A stretch of 64,000 nucleotides of DNA from Stromatinia cepivora (Eukaryota; Ascomycota; Leotiomycetes; Helotiales; Sclerotiniaceae). Below, one piece after another: positions 21,801 to 33,442 of the stretch. The stretch is from the NCBI GenBank assembly GCA_014898415.1, contig RCTD01000002.1, positions 2,108,001 through 2,172,000 of the forward strand. The letters are read 5' to 3'. The notes under the pieces were generated by a model. That model saw nothing but the letters and a program-made list of their open reading frames with translations. It did no database searches and was not told the origin of the DNA. The translations under genes and the position numbers were made by a program. The number at the start of each line of letters is the position of its first letter. Within the stretch, counting starts at the first letter, position 1.

Positions 21801-23606
21801 TTCCTTCTTCAGTCCACCAAGACTACCGATATCCTCAAGCTCACGGGTACAATCAACAATGTTCTGAAGCTTGTACAAGAACCATTTATCAATCTTGGTA
21901 AGGTCATGTACACGATCAACTGTGTAGTTCTCGTGAAGCATGGCTTGACCAACAGCTAACCAACGACGATCGGTAGGGTTTTGGAGTTCGTAGTCAAGGT
22001 CATCAAATTTGTCTCCTTGGAAACCAACGAATCTTGGATCAACTTGACGAATAGCCTTTTGGATAGATTCTTCGAAAGTTCTACCAATAGCCATGACTTC
22101 ACCAACAGACTTCATGGCGCTGCCGATGTCGCGCTTCACATGCTGGAACTTTGACAAATCCCATCTAGGAATCTTAGAAACGATATAATCAAGAGAAGGC
22201 TCGAAATTGGCAGTTGTAGTCTTGGTAACAGCGTTTGGTAACTCGGGAAGAGTGTGGCCAAGTCCAATCTTGGCAGCAGTATACGCAAGGGGGTAACCAG
22301 TAGCCTTTGAGGCAAGAGCAGATGATCGAGAAAGACGGGCGTTAACTTCAATGACTCTGTAGTCCAATCCATCGGGTTGTAAAGCGTACTGAACGTTACA
22401 TTCTCCAACAACACCCAAATGTCGGACAATCTTGATAGCAGCTGAACGAAGCATGTGATATTCCTCGTCGCTCAAGGTCTGACTAGGGGCAACGACGATA
22501 GAATCACCAGTGTGGATACCGAGAGGATCAAAGTTTTCCATGTTGCAGACAGTGATACAGTTGTTACTAGCATCTCTGACAACCTCATATTCAACTTCTT
22601 TCCATCCCTTCAATGATTTCTCAACCAGAATTTGAGGTGAAAGAGTCAAAGATCTAGAGGCCATGTTGCGAAGTTCTTCCTCGTTGTTTGCAAAACCAGA
22701 ACCAAGACCACCAAGAGCATATGCGGCACGGACAATGATTGGGTAACCAATACCCTTTGCAGCTTCTAAAGCCTCGTCCACGGTTGATACAGCGACAGAT
22801 TGGGCAATTGGAATGTTGATCTCACCAAGAGCCTTGGCAAAGAGATCTCTATCCTCACTGGTCTCAAGAGTCTTGATGCTGGTACCTAAAACTTTCACGC
22901 CATATCTCTCAAAGATACCCATACGCTCCATTTGTACACCAAGGTTGAGAGCTGTTTGACCACCGAAAGTGAGGAAGATACCATCGGGTCTCTCACGCTC
23001 GATGACGTAAGTGACATATTCGGGTGTGACTGGAAGATAATAGACCTCGTCGGTAAGAACGTGAGCTGTTTGGATTGTTGCAATGTTGGGGTTGATGAGC
23101 ACAGAAGCTACACCAGCTTCTTTCAAGGCCTTCAAAGCTTGGGAACCTAGATTAGACAAACAGTTAGCATGCTGTAATATTCCTTCTTGTGGGTTGAAGA
23201 TCAAATTTGAGGAGAAATTCTGCACCAACAAAATGACTCATTCTACTAAAGGCTGATGTCTGGGGCACCAACCTGAATAATCGAATTCTCCTGCTTGACC
23301 AATACTCAAGCCACCACTTCCAATGACCAAAACCTTCTTCACGTTCACTGGGTTGGCAGCTCCTTTTACAACCCCACTATTCAAGTATGCTTCAGCACTG
23401 GGCGCGGTTTGTGACTGATCCCTGAGGAGTGTCGAACTGGAGAACAGTCGAGCATATTTGCTATTTTTCCAAACTTGAGCTGGTTGACGATGTACAAGAC
23501 CATTGATTGAAGCTCTAGTAGTGAATGCTCTCGCGGGCAAAGCTGGTGCCTTGCATTGGCGGAGGAGAGATGAAGATCGATATGCGAAGCGGTTTGCAAG
23601 CGCCAT
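18871..23606 (-). CDS. cpa2 / arg-3: Carbamoyl phosphate synthase, arginine-specific large subunit, mitochondrial
   Basis: Seven exons: 23606-23273, 23146-21650, 21554-21538, 20677-20510, 20459-20435, 20380-19029, 18978-18871; 1166 aa. The Arg/Ser-rich N-terminus ([17 protein letters not shown]) is a mitochondrial targeting sequence. Two ATP-grasp halves follow: [21 protein letters not shown] starts the first and [17 protein letters not shown] the second; YNPET is present. The C-terminus has an MGS-like domain (VPLFMEPK, ending DFIGGKPL). The enzyme makes carbamoyl phosphate from ammonia, bicarbonate and two ATP for arginine synthesis, with a separate small glutaminase subunit; there is no fused ATCase, so this is not the pyrimidine enzyme. 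Exon 3 is a 17-nt microexon. The intron before exon 5 lacks an AG acceptor in the conserved position (see findings). Confidence 0.95.
20678..21537 (-). repeat. Intron 3 of the carbamoyl phosphate synthase gene, degenerate 18-nt tandem repeats
   Basis: This 860-nt intron (GTGAGC...TTCTAG) is roughly ten times longer than its neighbours. Between about 20760 and 21490 it consists of degenerate units of about 18 nt, seen on the + strand as GATATTCAAATAAATCTG, GACTTCCAAATAAAGCTG and GATATCCAGAGAGAGTGA. On the minus strand the frame shows a six-residue rhythm ([18 protein letters not shown]), which is a shadow of the 18-nt period and not evidence of coding. Confidence 0.8.
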
Positions 23607-26545
23607 GATGTCGAATTGAAGCTTCAATTGAACTTCTTAAAAGTAATCTGTCCACCTGATCCCTACTATTTCGCCCTGCCAATTATTTCAAAATTGATTT
23701 GGCGTTTTGTGGGAAAATGAATATGACTTTGGACAATGGATTTTTTGTTGAAAAACTACCTGGGATAGCTTTCTGATAAGCTTTTGGGTGTTAGTTGATA
23801 ATAAAGGAATGATAAACCTCTCTGTCTTAGCAGATTGAAGTTATTCCTGGAGTTTGGAAGGTTCGAAGTCTCTAAGCATTGTCGGTTAAGTTGGGGAAAT
23901 CAAAATGGTATTGTGTGAACTTTTCAATTTGTATATGTTTTGAGTCAATAATGAGGGTTTTGATTGAAGTTTTTTGTTCTTATATTTATTAAGGTGAGGT
24001 GAGTCTTCGTTGTGTGACCGGCTGGTTGGAACCAAAATTTTCTTAGCCCCGCTTTTTGATCTGCAAGGACAATCCCAACCAACCAACAAAGAGTATCAAT
24101 GGTTTAAGCCAAATTGGGTATTTGGAAGATTGGAAATGAGCCAATTGGAAGCTGTTATTCATCCAATTAATACTAAACTTTACCAATTGGTTTTTTGGCA
24201 TCACGACATACTAAAAGAAAAATAATCCCTGTTGGGGACCACGGGAGGCTATTTCATCGGACCGGGTTATTAGTCAGGCAACCTACCATATGCCTTACCA
24301 CATGTATGAATGAATGAGGGGTTCAAAACTACCAGAGCGATGCCGGCGTTATGATAAAAAATCTTCTTCATGCGTGGCAGGAAGACGTGGGGTCTGTAAG
24401 ATTATATTATGTCATATTGATCTTCAAGAGCATCACATATTTTCATTTTCTATTAGCCATGATCTTGGAACCTCTTCGGAAACTTTAGATATCGTATATT
24501 GATCTGTTGATCTAAAAAAATCTCCACCCGGGTGTACTTCGCTTAGCACCTTCGAAAGGGGAGTCGCACTTTTACACTCACAGAAAAACTTCGTAGTATG
24601 TGCTGTTATTAATATCATTGTACTGCGTAATCTACTACATATTACACTCTTCAGTGACACTTGGAATTGATAAGGTATCAAAATAGTAATAATTGGAGAT
24701 TACTTTTATCTCAACCTGTCGCTCAACATTCCTTTGCTTTGTGATTTATGTTTCATGTGTTGCCAACCTCTTCCAACTAAACCTATATCATACACCCCAA
24801 TCTACCTCATTATATCAAAAAGTACAGCTTTTGATTGTGTGACATCAACTCAATTCATACGGAATTAACGATCATCAATCGATCACCAATCAATGCATTC
24901 CGACTTCGAGTTTTATGACAGTTCTGGATTGTTTTGTTTGTTTGTTTTTATTGGAACGTCGAAATGCTGATGTGCCACGATTTGAACCAAGCCTCGTGCC
25001 CTTTAGCAGCTAGACAAGCTCAGGTACCCCGTCCATAGCTCTTCTGATTACATGAAGTTAGCACTGCTGTTCATTACACTCGACGAGCGGCAACCGCCAA
25101 GCGATAGTTCACGGCAAAAGCTATTGTTGAAGCCGCATGATTCGTCTGAAGAAACATTGTTCGCCACAGAGTAAGTGCCAAAGAGGCTCTAGTGACCCCA
25201 AAATATTGCGCAGCGAGCTGCTGTGTCGCCAAAGAGAATCCACTTGATGAGCAGCAAGCTCCAAAGGTTATTCCGGAACGTTGCACCGATTTTTGTCACC
25301 GTCTAAGGATGGAAAGCGGGGTCCTAGTGCTGATATGGTGGTTATAACATGATCACAGCTAAGAAAGCAGGTTGAATACAAAAATACTCTCTAATCAGCA
25401 AAAAGATTGAGGAGTTAGGTTCTACGTCTATAGACGAGCCCCAAATAGCGAGAAAAGGCAAGAGAAAGAAAGTGTTTCATTGGCCACAAGAGTCCGCCTT
25501 GGAGCAACATAACCGATGTATACAACTTATAGGTAAAGTATGGACTTTTGTGCCTCCTGCCTACCTCCTTCTGATTCAGCTCTCTGGTAATCTTTACTCC
25601 GCTAGAGTCCATAGTCTATTTTATCATTGATATCAATCACCTTATCTATGCATTTCGAACCATAAAATTTGATTTATGATCCCGAACGGAAGAAGAAGCA
25701 GATCTACTGCTGCCATACTCAATATTCAAATAATACTCGATGCTCTGTTAATGCGAGACAAGCCCGAGCTACTATCTAATGGTGAAGATATCTCAACAAT
25801 TCAACTTATGAGAGATTCACAATTCTCACCATTGAAATCGAAGCTTGCATGCTTAATATCCATATATTCCAAAAGAATTTGAAAAAATGTCTTGTTCCAA
25901 AAACCCAGATACACTGCTATAGCTGGAATCGTAGAAAGGTGTAAGCTTTAGATGAGGGAGACTGAAAATGAACCTATAAGATGACAAACTCTCTCCTGGC
26001 GGCGTCATCTTGTCTTGGTTGCTTAGCACAACCTTGCACTTCGGTTCAAGATGCAAGATTATAGCAGTGGAAATTATCCTCATTAGTAGTAGTCTATTCG
26101 TTTTCTTTCCCTTATGCATTGTACATTTCCTTGGACGGAAAAGCATGAAACAGCATATAAACCTTACATCTTCATTCCTAGCAAAGTAATTACAAACGAC
26201 ATTCAAGGTCAAAACCCACTAAGGCCCCTCATATGAATATTCGAACGAAGTGGAGTTGTCAGGCCTAGTTTAAAAATCATAGCCTTGCCTTGATTGTATG
26301 AAACTGACCTTATTTTGGAGATGCTCCTGTTGATGGAATGAAGGGGTCATATATTATTGCTCGCTTAGTACACTAAAAATCTACCGCCGGGAGATGACAT
26401 AACCGAGATAACCGATAAGGTACCCCATAAGCTCCTTATCGACACTTTTTCATCATAAGCTTTTTTTACCTCCTCCCTAATAATCTTACACATTAATAGT
26501 AAATAATCTTTTTTTACACAGTGTCGATTCCATAGTTCACCCAGT
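23607..26545. other. Long gene-poor, AT-rich region
   Basis: Nearly 3 kb with no intact gene. The left end is the promoter and leader of the carbamoyl phosphate synthase gene. A possible degenerate transporter relic lies at 25074-25612. The remainder shows only short unrelated frames and no terminal repeats or transposase motifs that I can recognise. Confidence 0.5.
25074..25612 (-). pseudogene. Possible relic of an MFS transporter gene
   Basis: Two minus-strand frames (25612-25415 and 25286-25074) lie in the order expected of one gene. The second contains SSSGFSLATQQLAAQYFGV, which resembles the first-helix region of fungal DHA1-type major-facilitator transporters. No other transmembrane helices or signature motifs follow, so if real it is a short, broken remnant. 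The identification rests on one segment and could be chance. Confidence 0.25.
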
Positions 26546-27336
26546 ATGGACCCATCATCAATTCCACCACCACCAAAGCTACAGATGGCGCATGTTCTCG
26601 CTGATCTTAATACCCTCAAACAAGCAGTTCGTCATCTCCACAACTCCATCTCTCTATGTCTATGTCTACTCAATACCCTTCAGCCCGCACACTTAAAACC
26701 TTGCATTATATTCTATGGTTCCCCACACCTTTCCACTTACAATATCAATGTTTTTCCTGATTATACGTACTGACTAGTCTTTCGCGCAGCCTCCTAAAGC
26801 CACCCTTTCCTTCTTACGCACCCTCTCCACCATTTCAGCTGACATACACGAAAGAAAAACATCAATCCATTCACAGCCAGTGCCGTCATTTGATCGCCTA
26901 GGCCGCCGTATACCTTCAACCCCCTCTGTTATCCAACCGCTCTCCGCGTCGCAATCCCCATCTCCCCCACTTAGGAAACACTCATCTATGGAATCAATTG
27001 ATTCTCCAGAAACCGAGGAATCCAAGAGAGAGGGTCAAGAACGTCGTCTTGAAAGTAGGAGAAGTAGCGGGGTATGTTATAGAATTTATACAGTTACCTC
27101 AAAGCGACAGCTAATGAGTTATATTACAGAAAGATGAAGAGTTCATGCGGGCGAAGACATTACTGGCGTATTATAATAATCGAGACAAGCTACAGGAAAA
27201 GGGTGAAAAGGGATTGGCGTTATCACAGGAAAGGGTTAATAAAGCGTTGAACGAACAGGCGGAAAAGAGACACCAGGTGAGAAAAAGAGCTTCTGTTGGA
27301 AGACTTGGAGTATCAGATGCGGCTAGTTATTTTTAA
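26546..27336 (+). CDS. Conserved-looking protein of unknown function
   Basis: Likely three exons (about 26546-26626, 26790-27071, 27130-27336), about 189 aa. Exons 2 and 3 are firm: exon 2 reads PPKATLSFLRTLSTISADIHERK and is joined in phase to KDEEFMRAKTLLAYYNNR. The end of exon 1 is uncertain; the only workable donor in phase is GTTCGT after NTLKQA. The N-terminus is a Pro-rich helix, the middle is Ser/Pro-rich and disordered, and the last 65 residues are a charged helix ending in GRLGVSDAASYF. I do not recognise a family. Confidence 0.65.
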
Positions 27337-27647
27337 TGCATAATTTAAACATTCAAATACAATGGAATGAAAATTGTATTTGCTGTTCTCAAGAAGCCCA
27401 TTTGATATTCGAATATCAATAGATTTCATCTGAACATCAAAAACCTACCTACTCATGAATCATATCTACAGTATCGTCTACAGAGCTCTAGATCTCGGTG
27501 CCGATCAGAGCTTCCGGAAGCTCGTCCCATAAACGACAAAGTGGGGTCCCCAAGGGTTCTCCCACTCTCCCACATGAATTGCTTGCTCCCTAAACACTGT
27601 ACATAGAAAGTTTGGAAATTGCATTTTTTTGTATACCCTTTTCCAGT
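27337..27647. other. Short intergenic spacer
   Basis: Between two plus-strand genes; 3' UTR of the first and promoter of the second. Nothing else is seen. Confidence 0.5.
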
Positions 27648-28515
27648 ATGTCGTTAATCTTCCGTCGTGGCCTTGCCACCGTGTCTCCTTTCAAGAGTGC
27701 TTCAAAAGTTGTATGCATTGGGAGGAACTACGCGTACGTATCCCCCCACTTCTCTTCCAGATGAGTTCATCAAATGAAGACCTGCAAAGTAAATAGAATG
27801 GCTAGACTGAACTGAAACAGAGATCATATCACAGAGTTGAATAACAGCAAGCCCAAACAGCCATTCTTTTTTCTCAAACCACCTTCCTCAATCCTTCCTC
27901 CAAATGGCGGAGCTGTCATTCGACCAAAGGGTGTAGATCTACATTATGAGGTGGAATTGGCTTTGATCATGGGGAAGCAGGTCAGGAATCTCGAGGCAGA
28001 GAATGAGAAGGAGGCTTATGATTCTATCGAAAGTGTGTATTTTCGACTGGGCGACTCAATCTCATTTCTAATCATTGAATAATATAGGCTACGCAATGAG
28101 TATTGATATGACCGCTCGCAACGCTCAAAACGAGGCAAAGAAGAAGGGTCTTCCTTGGGATATTGCAAAGGGATTTGATACCTTTCTCCCAATGAGCAAC
28201 ATCATTTCCAAGTCTCAAATTCCGGATCCTCATAATGCCACCGTGTGGCTTACAGTCAACAATGAGCACCGACAAAAGGACTCTACAGAATTGATGCTCT
28301 ACCGAATCCCTAGAATATTGAGCGATATCTCCAAGGTTATGACTCTAGAAAAGGGTGATATTGTCTTAACCGGTACACCAAAGGGAGTTGGATCCGTAAA
28401 ACCTGGAGATATAATGAGAGTCGGCATCAGTGTTGGGGGGAAGGAGTTGGTGGAAGGAAAGATCGAAGTTGCAGTTGAGGAATCGACGAGCACATATGAA
28501 TTCAAGGAGACTTGA
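27648..28515 (+). CDS. Fumarylacetoacetate hydrolase-family protein, FAHD1-like
   Basis: Three exons (27648-27733, 27821-28032, 28088-28515), 241 aa. The first exon gives MSLIFRRGLATVS, a short basic leader that could target mitochondria, followed by VVCIGRNYADHI, the FAH-family opening. Metal-binding features are visible: a Glu pair in YEVELALIMG, and SYAMSIDMTARNAQ. The C-terminal half carries GDIVLTGTPKGVGSVKPGD. FAHD1 proteins act as acylpyruvases and oxaloacetate decarboxylases; the length (about 220-240 aa) fits that group rather than true fumarylacetoacetase. The substrate here is inferred by homology. Confidence 0.9.
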
Positions 28516-28627
28516 GCACGTCACGTATATACTATTATCAGGATACCCGAAGATAGGCATAATGAGTTGAGTTTAGACTTCATTCAATAGACTGCATTCA
28601 TTCATTCATTATTTCTTTTCTCGTCAA

Positions 28628-29271
28628 TCAAGAAAGATTTGGGTCCTGGATAGATCCAGGCAGTGGTGCAGATTCCGCAACCGTCCCGCATTTCTTACAT
28701 TTCCTTCTCTCCTCACTATCTTTGAAGCTATTCACAGCTTCCTTTATCTGCGTGCCTAGATCTGTACAATGGAAGGCGGCTTCCTCCACCACCTCACGGC
28801 AATTGGTACAATACCATCTTAACCGATCTAACGAATCCTTTGGTCTCGGTTGCTCCAAGACAATGCCCACTGTATTTGCGAATCGGACCGGGTTATGCGG
28901 AGTATTTGGTGGCAGTAGGAACATCTCTCCTTCCCCAATAATTATATCTTTGAATTCGCCTTCATCCACCACCTTCAACATCATAGCTCCCTTGTATTGG
29001 TAGAACCATTCTGCAGTCTCGTTGATGTGATAGTCGGTTCGTGCATTTGGACCTCCTACGATCTGCGAAGCTTAGAAATGTTTGGGGCGATGATGAGAGA
29101 AGAGTTTCGTACCATAACAGTCACATCTTTGTTGTAAACGCAGTAATTATTAATCGGAGGCTTTAAGAGATGGGAGTTCTCTTCGAGCCTGTTAGAACTG
29201 TTAACATAGATCTCTTTGGCAATTTCAATGATAGCTTACCACTTGGGCAGATTTAGAGGGGCTGTGAGCAT
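28628..29271 (-). CDS. bna1: 3-hydroxyanthranilate 3,4-dioxygenase
   Basis: Three exons (29271-29240, 29188-29113, 29062-28628), 180 aa, the usual length. The cupin core shows the iron site GPNARTDYHINETAEWFYQ, then MFLLPPNTPHNPVRF. The C-terminal zinc motif is complete, with CTNC (in WYCTNCREVVEE) and CKKC. The enzyme opens 3-hydroxyanthranilate in the kynurenine route from tryptophan to NAD+, in the cytosol. It ends 112 bp from the convergent FAHD1-like gene and shares a 417-bp divergent promoter with the copper transporter. There is no sign that these neighbours are functionally linked. Confidence 0.96.
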
Positions 29272-29688
29272 TTTGGAAGGTTATCTGGTTGTGGAGTTAT
29301 TCTCAAACTCAATTCAGAATGTCATCAAGCGATTGCCCCTCATCCGATGAAACCGGTGGCGGCAGAATAAAAGCGGTGTATCGAAGCTTATCTACCGTAA
29401 TATTGATGTCCGTGCGCTACCCAATAGATTTAGCTTTGGTTTGCGCGCATTTGAGAAGGTAAAATAGGGGACCCTCAACTCGTATCATTCGGTAATTGGT
29501 GCAATTAATACCTACTAGGTAGGTCAGCCTTCAAGAGAAAGGTGATATATATGGTATTTTATTATCTATCTCAACTTATCATCCTACTTTCAATCAAACC
29601 TTACGGACCCTCCTTCAAGCTCAGCTTACCATCTATTTCACCGACAACCATCTTTCAATATTAAACTACAATAGCATCCGAACTCACA
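29272..29688. promoter_or_regulatory. Shared divergent promoter, bna1 and ctr
   Basis: This 417-bp gap lies between two divergent starts and must carry both promoters. A GATATATATGG TATA-like element sits near 29542 on the ctr side. I could not find a convincing copper-response motif by eye. Confidence 0.5.
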
Positions 29689-30403
29689 ATGGATCACTCG
29701 CATATGGATCACAGCATGCACGATATGGGGATGGATATGGGAGGAGATAGATGTAACATGAACGTCCGTCTTCAATGTGCTTCACTCTCCCAATTCCTCA
29801 ATCATTAACATCCAATCGCAGATGCTCTTTACCTGGGACACAACCAACCTTTGCATCATCTTCCGGTGGTGGCACATCCGTTCCACCTTCTCCCTTCTCA
29901 TATCCCTCCTCGGCGTCGTCGCAATCACCGCCGGCTACGAAGGCATTCGCTCCCTAACCCGTCGCTATGAAACATGGGTCGAGAAACAACAAGCATCTAT
30001 AACACGTAAGTTCTCTTACTTCTGCACACCATCCATCTGCACTTCTTCCTTCAACTTTCATACCTGAGCAGTGGAATGAAAAGCTGAGATTGTTTACACG
30101 AATTAAGTGGATGATGTTACTGAAAATACGCCTTTTCTCTGGGCAGGACGCAATCAAGAGGAAGTGGGTCAGAGAGCACATGTTATTAAGGCTGCGCTAT
30201 ATGCTTTCCAGTATTTTTATGCATTTATGTTGATGTAAGTTTCCATCTTTATCTTTTCTGTGTGTGCATACTAATGACTTTGTAGGTTGCTTTTCATGAC
30301 ATATAATGGATGGGTTATGATTGCAGTAGGAGTGGGTGCATTTGTGGGTTTCTTGATATTCGGAAAGGATACTTCAGCTTCGAAGGAAACGGCATGTCAT
30401 TGA
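29689..30403 (+). CDS. ctr: Ctr-family copper transporter
   Basis: Four exons (29689-29763, 29822-30005, 30147-30234, 30286-30403), 154 aa. The His/Met-rich N-terminus (MDHSHMDHSMHDMGMDMGG) is the copper-scavenging segment of Ctr proteins. Three transmembrane helices follow: about residues 45-65, 98-120 and 123-140. The second carries the copper-passing MLMLLFMTYNGW, that is, MxxxM next to helix three. The protein trimerises and imports Cu(I) at the plasma membrane or releases it from the vacuole; which location applies cannot be told here. Expression is probably induced by copper shortage, by analogy. Confidence 0.94.
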
Positions 30404-31168
30404 GCGTTCAGTCGTGGAGTTAAGGGAGTGGGCGGTTTTAGGGAAGATGAGATTTATGTGGTGCTGACAACACACGCGTTGGTGAAAGGAAGAAGTTCAA
30501 TATCTCGACGGACACGGAATACTGAGAGAGTGCTACATGTCAAAATTTTGACTTCGGTGAGATTGATATGGGTTTTTGGGATGTCAGATACCCAGTTTTG
30601 GTTGAATGATCCCGGGCGATTGCATTTGCGCAAAGATATTCGTACATAAAGAGGGATACTACAATTCTTTCCATATTCCAATCTATTTTTCACAGCTGAA
30701 TAGTTCCCAAATATTTTACTCGAGCGACTTGATTACTTGCATGCATGTTCAAATAGAACTTTGTATGATACACGCAGAAATATAGTGAAGCAGCCAAGCA
30801 CTAGAATAGATGGCTATGATTTCTTTCAGTTGTAAGAGGACTGTGTGAAGAACATCCAGCAAGCTTGAATTATCATTATCAGTAGCTGAGCACCTAGTCT
30901 GAAGCTCTCCCTAACGAGCATAAACTACTCCAACTTGTTGGCCCTGTAATTTTCCCGTTACTTAAGTTGTTTATATTTTCGAAAAAGAATCTAGCACTCC
31001 CATCTATAGCAATCCAATCCAACAATCCCAAAATGAAGCGACCTATCGCTTACACCACACTCCCTCCCTCCAAAAAAAAACTGTTCCCACCCCCTCAAAC
31101 CATCAAAATCCCGCCCATCTCATCCCAGAAAAATGCAAAAAATATAGCCGGTGTCAACTAGAGATTGT
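30404..31168. other. Intergenic region
   Basis: 3' flank of the ctr gene. A frame of 42 codons from about 31032 (MKRPIAYTTLPPSKKK) is too short and low in complexity to support. Otherwise empty. Confidence 0.5.
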
Positions 31169-31272
31169 TACTCCAGGTGGGTGTCGAACCCACGACTTTC
31201 GCATAACTTCATATTGATCCCAATCAAGGGAATAATATAAGAACGACACGCTAACCACTCTGTGATGATGAT
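31169..31272 (-). tRNA. tRNA-Ile(UAU)-like gene with intron, 5' half degenerate
   Basis: The 3' half is convincing: a T arm GTGGG-TTCGACA-CCCAC preceded by variable loop AAGTC, and a D-loop-like AGTGGTTA. The anticodon loop would read CTTATA, followed by a roughly 31-nt intron, giving anticodon UAU as in yeast intron-bearing tRNA-Ile(UAU). However, the 3' acceptor strand CTGGAGT has no partner in the ATCATCA-like 5' sequence, the D stem pairs poorly, and one anticodon-stem pair is T-T. It is therefore either a pseudogene or a recombined copy whose 5' end was replaced by an ATG/ATC simple repeat. Confidence 0.45.
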
Positions 31273-32215
31273 AATAATTAGCCATGAAGAACCTTCATTT
31301 TTGGAATGAGGGCAGTAACTTACGCGTCACTGGAGTTTGGCATGTTTGTTTGACGGAGCGTGTGGTTTTCATTATATGTATGAGGTTTGTAGAGGGTGGG
31401 GGTTTTTGCAGGGATGGGGTGGAGGGAGGTGAGGTGCGTGAGAGGGGATTGGTGGGGTATTTGTGGGGTTGGTGAAGGGATGTTGGGGTGGGGGTTGTAG
31501 AGCGAAATGTAGGCAATGTCTTTCTATATATACACAATAATGCTACGAATACTAACTCGCCTACGAAATTGTGAGTCCTGACATTACTACAATAATATAT
31601 CTTCATGCATGCATGTCGTCCATCAGGTTTGCTGGTCGGACTCCAGTTGTAGGGTGCATAGAAATGTATCAAATATCCAGATACAATCTAACATTCCCGA
31701 AAATCCCAAGCAATGGATACCTATGATAGGTCTTTAAATTGGACTAATTTTTTTTAAAAATAATTTCATCCCTACTCTCCATTTACTAGGTAACTTTGTG
31801 CTAAAGACAGCTTCAGCTGTATCAAGTTAATACGTTCAGCTTTATCTTTATCACTGTTAAATCTTAAAGAGCAAGGTTAACAAGGAGAAATCTCAGATGT
31901 CTTATCTCACATTACTTGAACATTTTCACAATTCATTATCAGTGGCTGTTGATTGAGGTTCACAATTTCTTTGTATTAGGGTGTATGATGATATCCATTC
32001 TAACAAGCCATTCCGTCTTGCAAGTCGTTACCAAGCTCAATTTCATTCCTCCAAAATATCAAAGCCCTCAATTTTAGCACTCCAAATCATCACAGCAATC
32101 GTTTTCTGTGATAGGATCGGGCCTAAGTCGTTCAAGTGGGGGAAGCAGAGCGGACGGCGAGAGAGGTCGTTCCATCTTATTGAATTTAGCTCTCATCGCA
32201 AAGACATCTTTGCCA
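31273..32215. other. Intergenic region
   Basis: No gene is supported. The segment 31380-31500 is very G-rich on the plus strand (GGTGGGG-type runs) and 31740-31770 is an A/T tract. The right end is the 3' flank of the next minus-strand gene. Confidence 0.45.
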
Positions 32216-33442
32216 TCACTTGGAAAGGGGCTTTACTTCACCAAGCCCTGAAGGAAGTCCACTTGCAATATTTTCAATGGCTATTTTGGTTGGTTTTGAA
32301 AGCTCTTTTCCTAGAATCACCACAAGTACTGGTGTCCTTAAACAACGATATCTGCCTTTCCTTATGCCCGATCGAACCTTCTTAATGGTTTTGTGTGTGC
32401 GCTTTGCGTCCTTCTTTTCCTTTGCTATCGGGTCGACGGGTAATTCTCCAATTGGAAGATCACCACCAACGTCTGGTACAATGGCGGGAACAGGAGCGGG
32501 CCCGTCAGATTGTTCCATACAGTTTCCCACTACTTCTGGAGATGTCAATGCTTCAGGCACTGCCTCGAGGGGTCTCATGAGCGAGGATTCCACTGAGGTA
32601 TCAGCTCTATTCATAGACAACATTTTGTCTATATTTGGGATAGCGGTTGGACCATCCAAAACGCTCGTTCTCGGACTCACTTCAAAGCAAGGACCTCGGA
32701 GATGATCGGGCAACGCACCAAAGTCTTGAATGGTTGTGCCAGAGGAAAATTCAGGCTTATCATCGTACGAACCATCCATATCATGTTTGTCAGACACTGA
32801 CAAACGTCTCGCTGGTGATGACGGTGCCGTATTGAATTCTGCGCAAGCTTCAGCACAAGATTGTGGTTCGACTGGTGCGTCTTCAAAAATGCCACCGCTC
32901 TCCTTTTCGACTTGCTTGTAATTGCGTCCCCCTTTATGCCTTAAAGTTTTATAAGGTTTATATGCCTTGATTTTTGGTCTTTTACCTTGGGTAGTTTGTG
33001 ATCCAAAACTGGCAGAGCGCGTTACCATGACTACAGGTGTTTCGTTGGTTTGGGTAGTATCTATTTAATGATATGTCAGCACAAATAAGAAGACCTCGAA
33101 GGAAACAAAAGTACCAAATTCAAATTCTTTTGAGGGGATTGAAGTATCGACCAATCGAGGGAAAGCCTCATACCGAGTAAAGGTGGTAACTTCCAAGCCT
33201 TTGCCTTTACCCATGACCTTCATAGTTGGAGTCATTTTCACAAATTTCTGAAGTACCACCTCCTCTGAGATGCCGACTAGAGTCGGTGGTACAACATGGC
33301 CCTTGAGTGATCTAATGAAAGAGGCAGATGGGAGTGGAGGAATCGATGTATCGCTTTCAGGGCTAGAGCTACCAGAAGAAGTTGCAAAAGGTATAGACGG
33401 GGTTTCCGATCCGATCGATTGGGTTGTTTCAAGGCTAGACAT
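32216..33442 (-). CDS. Basic, disordered protein of unknown function
   Basis: Two exons (33442-33115, 33060-32216), 390 aa; the splice joins KEFEFG/D to TTQTNETPVV in phase. Residues 1-30 are Ser/Thr-rich. About 40-105 form a more ordered region (FIRSLKGHVVPPTLVGISEE). Two strongly basic clusters, near GKRPKIKAYKPYKTLRHKGG and near KRTHKTIKKVRSGIRKGRYR, look like nuclear or nucleolar localisation or nucleic-acid-binding patches, separated by an acidic/Ser region. No named domain is recognised. A nuclear role is a guess from composition. Confidence 0.65.

Noticed and set aside
31032..31160. 42-codon Lys/Pro-rich frame
   Set aside because: Too short and low in complexity, with no conserved motif.
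32216..32705. Plus-strand frame of 161 codons
   Set aside because: It is antisense to the basic-protein gene, whose two-exon minus-strand model keeps phase and has clear splice sites.
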